Positions 1 to 31,200 of a DNA stretch of 64,000 bases are shown piece by piece. The first letter of the stretch is position 1, and every line of letters begins with the position of its first letter. The notes below the pieces were generated by a model. It worked only from the letters and a program-made list of their open reading frames with translations. It ran no database searches and was not told the origin of the DNA. Location of the stretch: assembly GCA_013396655.1 (NCBI GenBank), contig WBMV01006603.1:65481-129480 (forward strand). Direction: 5' to 3'. Both the position numbers and the translations under genes were made by a program. The stretch is from Campylorhamphus procurvoides (taxonomy: Eukaryota; Chordata; Aves; Passeriformes; Dendrocolaptidae).

Positions 1-3000
1 TGACACTGGCAGTATGTTCTAACAAATTTGGCAATTCCAAAAGTAATTTCCTAGAGAAGTTAATTCTTGTGCTCACAGATAAACAGCAAAGAAATGCTCT
101 TTGAGAAATCCAGTGGAGCACTGCACAGATGCTACCTTGTGTAGCTTTGGGCAGTGGACCACAGCCTGTGCTGTTTGGAGGACTAGGTGGAGTATTAAGC
201 CAAGTATTAGTGGCTCACCTTTTTTCCCTTTTACCTGCAGAAACAAGCTGGAAGTAACAGAGCTGTGAGAATAGGGAAACACAAATGGTTAAAGTTCAGA
301 ATTAGTTCTAACTCTGCCTTCTCCTTGCCTAACGCATGAAGATAAGGGAATAAAGCAATTTCTGCTTTGCCATCTGCTTGGAGGCTCTGTTGTCTTTTAA
401 GGCAGGCCAGTGCCTTCACTGTATCCTGGAGACAGTGAATATCACACATTAAAAATACAGGCTGCTGAAATTAATTCTGCTGCATTCAGGATCTTTGGTG
501 CTACACGTATGCTTCTGTGTAAAAGCAGGTCTGGCTGGAAATAAGTGTCTTCCATAAAGCTAATGAAAACATGGTACAACAGCCATCACCACAGACATGA
601 TGTGTAATTACCTCTGGTCACATTCGCTGTTTGTGGCCAGACACAGCAATCCTGTGACAGTTTCTCTTCTTCTGGAGGCTTTTTGCTCAGATTGCAAAGG
701 AGGCCCCAGGTTCCAAGGGGGAAGGGAGGCCCTCAGATAGACAGCTGTAATTTGGTTTTCTCAGTAGTCTTTTCCAGGGGTGCCTCAGCCCCTTCTTGAC
801 CTCTCTCAAGAGGCAAACATGAAAAAAGCGTTTTCCCTGCCAAATCACGCTATGGATTTCCAGAGCAGTTCCCACAGCTTCATAAATCCCTATCCCATCT
901 CCCATGGAAATGGAAGGGCTATAAATCATCATATTCAATCCCTTGGCTTTTAGCTGCATTCTCCAGCATTGCACAGGCACGTTTCTCCATTCACTAGTCG
1001 GTACAAGCAAAGGAAGTGCAGGAACCACTACACAAGCCAGCTCCAGCACTGAAGATGCTGCAATATATCATAGGAGGACTCTGAGTGAAGAGCTGTCTCC
1101 ATTTCAGGACCAGCACATGTCAGCAAAGGGGACAGCACTGCATAAAGTTTTTTGAGGAGCCAGGGAAATAAGAGGAAGGCACTCTGACTAGACAGTCAAT
1201 CAGCTTCTGCAGAATTCAAGGCAGGTTTCCTAATCTGAGGGTGCACGTTCTTACCTGCCTTCCCAGCTGCTGATGTACAAAGCATCTAACCCCACTTCTC
1301 AACACAGGAGAGCAGGGTGATGGAGCTTCAGCCTGCGCAGCACAGACAACACTAGTTACACCCTTGCCATAAGCACAGCTAAGAGCTGTTCAGTTGGCAT
1401 AGCAGAAAGAGCCCATCATGTTCTTCCCAGCACAGATTTAATGAACAGATACAGTCTGGGATGATGTGGGGCAGACAGAGTTGCATCCCTGCCTCGGCTC
1501 CCAGAGACCAGCAAGATCAGTGTTGGAGGGGTCAGAAGACTCTTCTTTCAGAATTACATTCAGCTGGAAGCCAAATCACTACAACTTTTGGCAAATTAAT
1601 AAGGGAAGAAATAAGTCTTTGCTGTTTCACCTGAGTTACTTTCTCAGCTGTTCAAGAAGGTATAAAATCTAGCTGCTGAGTAATACTGCAATAGGAAGGT
1701 TTCCCAACAATTCCCAGCAGAGGACAGCAAATCCCAGCTCCACAGGCTTCTACCTCTGCTTTGTCCAGAAATCGGCACCAAGCCGTCCCTGCTGAGCCCT
1801 GTCCATTTGATGCCACCACCATGGACCCCCAGGCAGTATCAATACCCCTACCTCCCTCCCCTCTTTGAGAGCTCCAGAGCAGGCAAGACTTCCACAGGGG
1901 CCAGTAAAGATTTGTTTTGCTGAGGTTTGTTTTTTTTCGGGTGGGGAAGGAAACTTTGAAAGGATTTCTCTCTTCCTTTTTTTGTCCTATTTTTTTTCCT
2001 TCCTGCTTTCCTCAATGATAAAAACCTGAGAACACTGTAGAAATATTACAAAAATGTCAAGTCTAATCTCGCCTGATTTTGCAGGCCTGACTTGCGCATC
2101 TCAGAAGCATAAATGCACCTGGACAGCAAAGTGGGACAAGGACAGCAGCTGGGCATCAGGATTTCAAGATTAGTGCTGTGACAGTGGCAGAATAGACTTT
2201 GCCCAACACCTGTGAGAAGGGATACACCTTTTATTTATTTTTAGCTCAGCATGTTATGAAACAAGGGCTCTATTCAGACACTATCAATGGACTGCTTCAT
2301 ATTTAACCTTTTAAAGTCACCCATCTCCAGTTTGTCAGCATAAATCAAGGAAGGTCTGAAGACTTCTTGCTCTTGCTAGAGGCCCCTTTGCCCAGCTGAA
2401 TAATTAACGGCAGCTCACACTGCCCTCTCATAGGTTGAGGATTATTATCAGCCATAAAAGAAGCCCCATTAGGGTTACTGATCCTGGTCTACAGTAATTT
2501 CTATCTACTTTATGATTTCAAACTAGAAATAGTATCAGGGTGGGGGTTGTATTGTCCAGCTGCTTTGGACTAAGCAGCAAGGACACCTCGTTGCAGTACC
2601 CACCTCTGTTACTCTACAAATTTCTTTCAGACACCTGGGTGTTCCCCACCTCGTGCCTTTGCTGCCAGATACTCTCAACACAAGCTCAAGACCAAAGCAG
2701 CTCAAAAGCTGCCTGACCCCAATGCCGAGGTGACACCGCAAGCTGCCTGGCACCCCTGGCTGCCCTGCCTACCCGGTCCCCTCTCTGCCCACCTGGGGTC
2801 ACCACAGGGGGAAACATTTTCTTCAAGTGGCTAAATGTCCAGCCTGCTGCCTGCACTGGAGCAGGAGACAAACCACCTCCATCGCACATGCAAATGTCCT
2901 TTCTTAATGGAGGGATGCTGACAAGCACCTCCTTGTTTTGCCCCTAGCATGGGACACCCCTAGCTCACCCAGTGCTGCTGCCTGCAGTGCAAGCAGGACC

Positions 3001-3008
3001 CTACTCAC
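1..3008 (-). other. Presumed intron 1 of MAPK13
   Basis: This stretch follows the exon 1 donor of the p38 delta-like gene. I searched both strands for the next kinase exon (the VAIKKL lysine region and the AKRxYREL helix) and found none. It holds moderately GC-rich unique sequence with short pyrimidine and T tracts (about 1925-2000) and no recognisable repeat or second gene. Confidence 0.5.
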
Positions 3009-3127
3009 CACACTGAGCCATAGGCTCCAGACCCCAGCGGGTGGAGGGATGTGTATCTTCTGGGCAGCTCCCAGAGGGTGTTGTTCACCTCCTGTCTGTA
3101 AAAGCCTCTTCTCCTTGCGATGTTCAT
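3009..3127 (-). CDS. MAPK13: MAPK13 (p38 delta) first coding exon, partial gene
   Basis: Read on the minus strand, an ATG at 3127 opens a 39-codon frame plus two bases, ending at a consensus GTGAGT donor (3003-3008). The protein carries the p38 N-terminal pattern: GFYRQEVN, then LWELP, then the start of the glycine loop, LGSGAYGSV. The length (39 codons plus two bases of a Cys codon) and donor phase are what MAPK13 exon 1 should have, and the wording (GFY-Q-VN, WELP) is closer to p38 delta than to p38 alpha, beta or gamma. It lies just downstream of MAPK14 in the same orientation, as in human. The product would be a stress-activated Ser/Thr kinase of the cytoplasm and nucleus. No second exon was found in 1-3008, so the gene continues off the left edge. 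Whether the rest is intact cannot be judged. The frame is open, which argues against an old pseudogene. MAPK11 or MAPK12 is the less likely alternative. Confidence 0.8.
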
Positions 3128-4724
3128 TGCTCGACGGGTGCGAGAGTGCCACCCCCCCAGAGTACTGGAGTATGGGAGGGTTTCTGGGGTGAGAGCAGGA
3201 CAGTGAGGCCTCCTGTGCTGGTAAAAAAGGCTCTAGCGAGTTTCCTTCTCTGTTTTCAGCTGTTGCGAGCGTGAAGGAACATGTCTTTTGGCCCTCCTCC
3301 CTCCGCCTCCACATTGGCAGAGGTGAGGCATCAGGTTTCCTGACACACCTCAGTCTTGTACAGATGCCTTTGGACTCAGCTATAGGAGAGGAGCACTCAG
3401 CCCTGCATAGGCACACCCCTGGGAGCCCCTGTCACCTGGAGCTCTTACTCTCCTGCCTCCACAAGCCAAGAAATATCCTCATGCAACTTGGAGGGAGTCT
3501 CGTGAAATCCCTCCTCCAAACAAGTGGATGAGTAAGGAGTTGTCAAGCCAGGGAATCTGAGGGACAAAGCCACAGCACCTCGTCAGACAAGCAGGGACAC
3601 TCTTCTTTCAAGCTGATGAAGGACAAGGCTCTAGGCTCGTGACAAAGAACGTCAGTGTTATATCCAGAGAAGAGCAAGGAAGCAATGGCAATGCTCTCCC
3701 AAGTCTGGCTTCCCAGCAGTGCGCGGATGTCTTGAAAGTAGGCCGAGGTTCTCCACCCACGTCCAAGTGAATGTTGCAAGGAGGTTCAGGAACAGCTGTG
3801 AGACGGGAGCATCCTGAGAACTGTTTGTTGCCCAGGCTATGCTGGGTTTGGTTTAATTTCCTGCAGCAGGTCTAACCCTTTCTTCAGTCTTCTTGGACAG
3901 CACAGAGCCCAGGTTCACTGTTGTGCCTACCATGAGTATGCCAGACCAGCAAACCCAGCCCACAAGAAGATCCATTTTCGGTAAGCAGATGGCACCTCAG
4001 CATTTCACTCCAGCATTAGGAGGCTCAGACAGGGCTCCCACAGAGGAGGTAGGTGCATCCTACATGCTTTCCAAAGGAAGTGACTCAGCTATGCCTTACC
4101 AAGCCAGCCCAGCTGCTTACACAATGTTCCACTCCACCAGCCCTCCACCCTGCCCAGAGCCTCTGCTCCTTCCACTCAAAGTCATCTGCAAAGGTGTCCC
4201 TGCTCTGAGAACATCTGTACAGCAAGATTAGAGACAAGTTACCTGGCAAATGAGAAATACACAAAAATCACTATCAGGAGGTTGGGAAAGATTCATTACC
4301 CCTTAGAGCATCAGCATTGGCCCTTATGTTATTCACATGGCCACGCTACAGCCATAGGTACAGCCTGCTGCTTCATAAAACACAAACTAGGGACAAGGCA
4401 CTATGGCAAGGCTTTAACCCTGCTTATGCATACCTGTGTAAATCAGCCCTAGCTGCAGCAACAGCACAGTCAGAAAATGAGCCATCTGCTTGGCTGGGTT
4501 CTATAAATAACGCCTGTGAGCAAGAGGTGTCACAGCAAGAACTCCTAGTCCACAAGCAAACATGTAACTTCTTGGTTATTTGATGAACACAACCCTTGCT
4601 CAACTACTTGTGCGCTACTTGTGAAGGTAATCAGCATGCAATTAAGGAGTCCTAAATAGCTGCAGCATGTCTGGGCTGTACAAAGATGAGTTAATTAAAG
4701 TGACCAAATCAAACAGGAAATTTT

Positions 4725-4870
4725 AGAATCACAGAAAGCTTTAGGCTGGAAAAGATGATCTTGAAGGTCAAATCCAACTGCAAACCTAACTGCCACATTC
4801 ACCAAAAGAAGTGACAGGATGACCCAAACATTCTTCTCCAGGTGCATCTACAGTGCAGTTGTAGGTGACA
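4725..4870 (-). repeat. Old CR1 LINE 3' fragment
   Basis: The plus strand reads AGAATCACAGAAAG, then GGCTGGAAAAGATGATC, then a TCCAACTG-like stretch. This is the reverse complement of the typical CR1 3' end (the part reading 'gatcttagaggtcttttccaacct' in sense orientation). It is diverged and its right-hand limit is uncertain. CR1 is the dominant LINE of birds and reptiles. Confidence 0.65.
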
Positions 4871-5064
4871 AGCAATTTTTACCATTGCTTCTCTTCCAGT
4901 AATATGTTTCCTCATGGACCTACCACTATATGTTGTTCCCACCTGTGATGGCCCTACCATTGACTGGAGCACAGTTGGACAATTTGCAAGCAATTTGCAA
5001 GTGTTGCACACTGACTCTTAAGCTTTGTGAGTTAATTAATTTCATTTTATATGTGTAGTTTATT

Positions 5065-5074
5065 CCCCCCCCCC
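5065..5074. repeat. Poly(C) tract
   Basis: Ten uninterrupted C bases in the MAPK13-MAPK14 intergenic region. A simple homopolymer with no further context. Confidence 0.9.
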
Positions 5075-5953
5075 AGTTCAATTCTCACTGATTTTAGGTT
5101 GGGGTTTTTTGCTGATCAGGATATATTGTAACCAAGCATGTTCTGAAATTGCACATCTTGGATGTTTGGGATTCTTTTTTCTCTCCCAGAAAACAACAAA
5201 TTACTGGTTCTGTTTAGGCTTTTTTCCCCCTTCTCCCCAGTTTGTACCCAGGCCAGAAGATGGTGAAAGCAAACAGGTGAGAGAACACCCCCTTGCTGTT
5301 TTTTGTACTTCCTCAAATCAGCCACTGCACAGCCTTGTGGCAGGAAAGTGCAACAATGGGGGGATCAGCTCCCCGACTGGGATCAACACAACGCCCTCTG
5401 GTTCACCAAGGTCTGGGAACTTCAGTGACTGAGGGCTGTATTACTGTGAAGAATACAGCTTTGGTCAGTCTGAGTGAATGGCACCAGTACACAGTAAAGA
5501 GCTGGAAAAACTCCACTGTGGTGGAGATCTTTCCACCAACAACTACAGGGAAGATGAAAAAAATAATTTTTAAATAACAAACAAGCACAAACCAGTATTA
5601 TTGAGGAAGGTTCCCAGAGCCAGGTACGCAGCAGAGTGCTGGTCTATTTCTGTTGAATTAGCACTTCCGTGTGCTAAACAGAAAATAAAAGGTGGGGCTT
5701 TTTTTTCCTGCGTCCAGTACTCACTGTTAGACTCTAAGCTACTTTTGTAGCAAAGAATTCACTTGGGACAAATATGGACAAGAAGCTCCACATCAGCAGA
5801 GTCAGCCACTAACATATGGCCTTGGTCCCCGCCCCAGCCATCACACACAGGACCTCTTAGAGCACAAGGCAGAAATTCACACCATGCTAGAACCAATACT
5901 TCAGTGCAAGAGGTTTGCAAGTACCATTAGTGCAGTAAATCTGAAAAATAAAT

Positions 5954-5959
5954 TTTATT
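5954..5959 (-). terminator. Candidate MAPK14 distal poly(A) signal
   Basis: AATAAA read on the minus strand, about 2.3 kb after the MAPK14 stop. A more proximal AATAAA lies at 6439-6444. Position fits the known long 3' UTR of this gene; use is unproven. Confidence 0.4.
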
Positions 5960-6164
5960 TTTAACCAGTGGTATTGTGACATCTTATCGGGCATAACCAA
6001 TTACAGCAAAATTCATGGATAGAAACAAGATAGCAGATCTCTTCTTTCAAGTGCAGCATCCTGCTCAGTCTGCAGGCAGCTGACCAGCATTGCACTGACA
6101 GCAGGAGTGCATTCCACATGGGCTCCCTTAGGGACAGACTCTTGAATGAAAGAAACACTGCCAT

Positions 6165-6192
6165 TCACACACACACACAGACACACACACAC
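6165..6192. repeat. (CA)n microsatellite
   Basis: Dinucleotide CA repeat interrupted once by a GA. On the MAPK14 sense strand it reads as (TG)n and probably lies inside the 3' UTR. Confidence 0.85.
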
Positions 6193-8254
6193 AACATCTA
6201 TATTTTTTAAAATCTTTAGCAATATTTCTGCATGAAATCACACTATAGCATCTACACATAAAATGGTTGATAAAAATAATCTTGCTGTAGGTCTACATAG
6301 TATATCTACATTTTCATTTGAATACCCAAACTGCTGGTCCAGCAGAAAAGGGAGGTTTTCTGTTTTTATTCTTTTGGGGCTGAGGAGAGTTTTACCCTAC
6401 AGCATGACATAACTGCTCTCTTTGTCTCAGCCCAGATATTTATTAAATATTTGGCCTGAAGAGATCACTGGATAGCAGCCTAGAAAGAATCAATGGCTTT
6501 GTCATCCATGTCCCATCCCTTTGTGCTGCCTCTTCAAACACAGGGTAAATACTATAAACAGTTCCTCTCTGTTCCATAGGTAACAAAACCACAAAATACT
6601 GCAAAAGCCTTTCTCCTCACATACACGGGTGCATTGCCCACACAGGATGCCTGCAACAAATTAATGTCTAAAAATGTCTCCTCCAGAAGCCCTAAAATTG
6701 GGCTCCTGAGCCCCCCAGCTACAGCTCTAGCACACAAACATGCTGAGAAACCTCCTTCCTGCCAGTCCCTAACTGGGCATTTCACTCATGCAGAGTCCTG
6801 TAAATTACAAAATATTTGAACCATATTTGTATTCAAACATACTTCCTTCTCATGTTTCCCCAGGGAGAGATCAAACTGCTAAAAACCAGCCAAGAAGCTC
6901 TTATCTGAGAGGGTAAAAAAGCCTTGTACTAAATGTTAGTTTTATATATATAAATATTTATATTTATAGATATAGACAGTGAAAGGGTGATTGTTTGTTT
7001 ATGCATGCTTATTTCTTTGCTTTGGCTTCCAATACTTCTAAAAAAAACCTTTTCAGGAATTAACTTCAGTTCTGGCACAAAATACCATAGTTATTTCTTT
7101 AAAGAACATTTTTTACACTTGATCTCACAAGCAACCCTCCATCCCAAGCTCTTCTCTTTGCAGAGAGGGTCAGAACAAGGAAAAAGGTGCATTTTTCTAT
7201 ATTATCTCCTTTCCTTGTTGAATGGCAGGTATTTCCCAGTGAGCTGCAGCAAAGGAGGAAGGGTGCTGTGATTTCATGGCACCAGCTGATGTACTCAGTA
7301 AACACTTCACTGATGATTTAACCACCCCAGCGCCATCCCCAAAAAATAATGACAAAAATCAAACAGCTCTACATGCACATTCAGCTACAACATGCAAAAC
7401 ACACCACCTTCTAAGAAACAGAATACACAAATGTGTGGCTAGCAAGAATTTTCTCCAACCTCTGTCTCCTGGGAGCTAATGCTGGGAAGCCTTAGAACAG
7501 GAGGAGGAGAAAAGGGAAAAACACAGGAATACCCAATCCAGAGCTGGAGGCTGTTGCCTCAGAAAATAATTTCCTGATTACATTGAGTTCATGCCTGGCT
7601 ATCTGGGAACCTTCACCCTCAAAAAAAGTGGGTTAGAGATTTCAACTCCAGACTTCCTTTCCCCTCTCTTCCCATTCATTTAAGGCACAAACATATTTAC
7701 AGTTTCAAACAACATCTTTTCATGTTCCAAGAATCAGGCATTGGAAGGCCTCTACATTCTGCTCTGCTAGGAAAATCTGGATGTTAATCAGACACCTGGC
7801 ATTGAGGAAGGATGTTTCTCAACCCCAACTTCAGTCCTGAAGAAAAGAGAGGACTCTCTGAGCCTATAAACCAGCTTTCATTATTTTGAGGTTACTTAGT
7901 TGTAGGAGAATTGATAAATGGCAATGATTGTAACCAAGCCTTTAAATGTCAGCTTCCCCACCTTGCCCCAGCAGTGCAGACTGGTGGTGCACTGTTACTC
8001 TGGAAGAACTAAGTGCAGTCAGAACAGGTCTCCAGCGGCTTGCCCCAGGCTGTACACAGAATACAAGAGAGCATGCAGCATGTTTACATGGACTCAGCTT
8101 TCTCCCCTCCCCCCTCCCTCCCCAGTTCAACAAACACAAAACCCTTCCAACCAAGGAGAATATTGTGATGAGGCACTTGAACGATAATTGGAGAGTCCCT
8201 ATGAAAAGACCTTCCCTTCACAGTGAAGTGGGACAAACAGAAGAGAACTGTTTC

Positions 8255-27990
<19,736 letters not shown>

Positions 27991-28073
27991 NNNNNNNNNN
28001 NNNNNNNNNNNNNNNNNNNNNNNNNNNNNNNNNNNNNNNNNNNNNNNNNNNNNNNNNNNNNNNNNNNNNNNNN
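27991..28073. other. Assembly gap (83 N)
   Basis: A run of 83 undetermined bases in the GC-rich MAPK14 promoter. It hides the MAPK14 start codon, codon 2 and probably the proximal 5' UTR. The real missing length may differ from 83. Confidence 0.99.
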
Positions 28074-28150
28074 AGCGCGCGGCCCCAACGCTCGCGAGAG
28101 CTTCGCGGCCCAGGCGAGAGATGCCCTGATATGGCGCGCGCGCCGTGACC

Positions 28151-28160
28151 TCTCGCGAGA
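28151..28160. promoter_or_regulatory. TCTCGCGAGA core promoter element
   Basis: A perfect palindromic TCTCGCGAGA. This motif is known from CpG-island promoters of mammals, often bidirectional ones. A second copy with one mismatch (GCTCGCGAGA) lies 61 bases away at 28090-28099. Position is just upstream of MAPK14 exon 1. Confidence 0.65.
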
Positions 28161-28260
28161 GCGGCGCGGGGGCGGGGTCGCCGTGTGGGCCCTGCCGGGG
28201 CCTCGCCGCGCCCCTGGGGCCGCGCTGGGAGGAGGAGGAAAGAGAAGGCAGATAGATAAA

Positions 28261-31200
28261 AAACCGCAGCTAGGGCAGCACTTCTGCAGGCGCAGAGTGA
28301 GTAAGAACCTGCCAGAGTGTAACCCAGGAGAGCTCTAGCTCTTCTGAAGTCTTGCATGCCAGTAGTAATTGTTCTCGTAAACTTCTTAAGGACGCTTTGC
28401 TCGCTTCCAGGGGTGTCAAGCCAGGAGTGATGGAGAGAGCTGAGTTCTCCCTGCACAGATGTCCCGGTGTGTTGATCTGTTTCTGTGTGCTTGGAGAATA
28501 AACTGCTTCTCAATACTGAAAATGGCCTTATAATAGCAAAGATAGAATGTTCTTGCTGCCAAGTACGTGCGTAAGACTCAACAAAGTCATTAAGTACTGC
28601 AGGTTAAGCATATTTTGGAGTGGAACTTGTGGTGTCTTCCCCAGGTACTAAATACAGAATATCTCAGCAAATAAGATTTGTTTAAGGTGACTTAGCTTTG
28701 GATCTCAAGCTTAAAAAAGATGAGTCTTGTTGTCAGTAATGTACAAGACAGACATGTTCTGAATGGGTTTTGGAAGCTTGTTTTTAAAACATTTGGATTC
28801 CCATGTGATAACCTCTCTCTTTCTTTACACAGTGTAACAGAGTGGCACCCTGTCCAGTCCAAACCACAGGAGTGAGCAGCTGAAATTTGCTATTGCTGGC
28901 ATTTAAAAAGTAACTACTTCTTGTTGTGTTAGGGTTTTTAATGCCTTTAGTTTGCAAACTCTTTTGCTTCTTATTAGTTTTGCTTGTTGCATGACTTTGC
29001 CCTGAAAAGAGATGGTTGTGCTCGATGTCAGACACACTGAGGTCTCTCTGTAGTTTAGAATAATTGGGGCATGTGTACATGTACAAGACAGCAAACACCG
29101 TGCTGGAGTCCTTGTTGTGGTACTGATACCAGAAGAAGCAAATCTCAGTGATATTAGTTTGGTTTGGTTTAGTTCGGTTGACTATGAATATCTCAGTTTT
29201 CCTTTTAAATCTCTTTTTGGATCCAGAGCGGACTCTCAAAGGTGATGGCTGTGTCTCCTCTTCGCAGTCCTCCTAAGAAAGTAAATACAGAATTTCTGAT
29301 TCATCCTTTACGTGGGCTTTGTTTCAGCATGTATGCTGGCCATATACTGAAACTTAAACTTGTTTTGAGACTATGACAGGACTTGAGACTCAAGTCTGGC
29401 TATGGGTGAGGTTCTGCAAGGTGCGGTGAGCTAATCTATCAGCTTGTTGCTGCCGGAAGGGACAGGACCACGCAGGGAAAGGAAAGCAGGAGAGCCAGCC
29501 TTCTTTCTATATAACTAGCTCTTTCATCAGCTTAGCTATATGTGGTATTGCAGCCTAAAACTGTGAGTCTTGTCTGCCTTATGCTGCTGTAAAGCAATTT
29601 GCTGATGATAAATTCAGGCAATTGGAGCTGTACTTCGAGTTGCTATTGTGTTTTCTAGCTTTCATTAACCATGAAGACTTGTCAACAAGATTACCTTCTG
29701 TAATAGTGAGATCCTCAGATTGTGCAATAGCCTTCTGTTCCAGCACTGCCTTTTTATATCTTTTTACATGTAAGTAGGAGATTGAATGAAATTCTGGAGT
29801 CAGAGAAACAAAATCACTTGATGGAAAGGGTTGAATTGTGTATATTTGTGATGTGATATAAAGTTAAGTTGGTTCACCTGTCCACCCAGAAACACCTGAT
29901 GCACGATAAAATAGGTCTTGCCCAGAGTTCAAAGGGAGAATTTTGCTCTGAAGTCATAGGTAATATTATTGGAAACTTTATCATTGTACTTGATGTTTAA
30001 TAAGAAAATCTCTTTATTTTCTCACCTCATTGTTTAAAAAGCATGTCTGCCTTGCTTCCTCATAACCTTTTCCCCATTTCTTTTCCACTTCCCTGTCTCA
30101 TGTGTTTTCTCTGTTCTCTTGTTTTGTATCCACTTGCCAGCCCCGTGTATGGTCACCCTGGACAATGAAATTGTGGAAAGGGACTCAGCTCTATAATGTT
30201 AACTGGTGTGATTCTCCCCAGTCACTGTTCACAGTTTAAGGCTGCAAGAAGCCCTGGGCAGACACAACATCACTTATATTTGGATTCTGCATAGAAAATG
30301 GTCAACACTGTCAGGGAATTGGGAAGAAGGAACACTGGGTGGTGGGGTTAGTCAGAGTTTAGCTACTGGAAATTCTGATTCAAAAACATAGATGCAAAAT
30401 AAATCATGTAGGTCAAGTTCTGATTTAGTCCACTTACTAAATAATGTAACACAAGAAACCTCTGCATTTTGGGAGGTGGAATAGGTATGAACTGCTGTGG
30501 TAAAGGATTTTAGTGAATGTTACTGTGTGGAGTTTTTTACTGTAGAGAAAACTGAATCCTGGAACCTTCAAACCTTTTGCTTTGAAAGACAGGAAAAACT
30601 GAAACCCAAATGGCACTAATTCTCAAACCACATATGCTTCCCTGCATTGTTTTGGACAGTGGCTTCACGCCAAGCTCCTCTCAGCTCTGTTCAAAACGAG
30701 TAATATAAAACCCCTGAAAAGTATAGTCCTAATTTCCAGATTCTGTTGGCTCTCCTATGGTAGCCTTGATTTAAGATGAAATGGCATTCCTAGCTGTTGG
30801 CACCATCAAAAGTCTCCACTGAAAACTTAAGAGATTTTTTTCTTTTCTTGTTCAGCAAAGTTCCAATCTTCCTTTCCCACCCCCATGACTCTGCAGAGTT
30901 TAGCACCAGGGGACAAATCAGACATCAGTATATTAGCATGCAAATTCATGCTGCAAAACAAATATCTTGCTGAGAGGAAATGCAGTCAATCCTGATCTTT
31001 TTCCCTTACAGTTGTGTGGTGCCGTAACTTTGCTCCTACATACACACAACCCACCTGTGTTTAGCCAAGCACAGATCGCTGGACATGGGCTGTGAAGTAC
31101 CAAGCATGTACTTTATAGCCAAGTATTCCACCTATACCTCTAAGAAACCACAGAAGTCAGAGTTTAAAGGCCTGTCTGTATTCTTGTAGTTGTTGGCTTG

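Larger units (their letters stand above)
3128..5953. other. Intergenic region between MAPK13 and MAPK14
   Basis: About 2.8 kb between the MAPK13 start codon and the most distal likely poly(A) signal of MAPK14. It must contain the MAPK13 promoter and 5' untranslated sequence, but I see no TATA box and no strong CpG island. It contains a CR1 fragment near 4725-4870, a short tandem repeat of an 11-base unit at about 4980-5001, and a run of ten C at 5065-5074. Short open frames here show no family features and no coding signal I can support. Confidence 0.5.
5954..8254 (-). other. MAPK14: Probable MAPK14 3' untranslated region
   Basis: The region downstream of the MAPK14 stop codon has no coding signal. 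Its distal end contains AATAAA on the minus strand at 5954-5959, with another at 6439-6444. A 3' UTR of about 2.3 kb would be normal for MAPK14 in other vertebrates. Which signal is used is inferred, not shown. The UTR would include a CA/GT microsatellite (6165-6192). Confidence 0.5.

Noticed and set aside
2904..3416. 170-codon open frame on the minus strand
   Set aside because: It overlaps the MAPK13 first exon in a different frame and has no family features; it is a shadow of the real exon and GC-rich flank.
28428..28450. ATGGAGAGAG as a candidate SRPK1 start
   Set aside because: Similar to the expected Met-Glu-Arg start for three codons only; no lysine codon and no splice donor follow.
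28784..29239. 151-codon open frame on the minus strand between MAPK14 and SRPK1
   Set aside because: No domain, signal or splice context; Lys/Asn/Thr-rich wording is typical of chance AT-rich frames. I considered an SLC26A8 remnant and saw no resemblance.
29243..29284. ATG followed by 12 codons and a GTAAAT donor-like site, considered as the missing SRPK1 first exon
   Set aside because: It ends in phase 0, whereas SRPK1 exon 2 needs an upstream exon ending with one extra base, and the peptide does not resemble the SRPK1 N-terminus.
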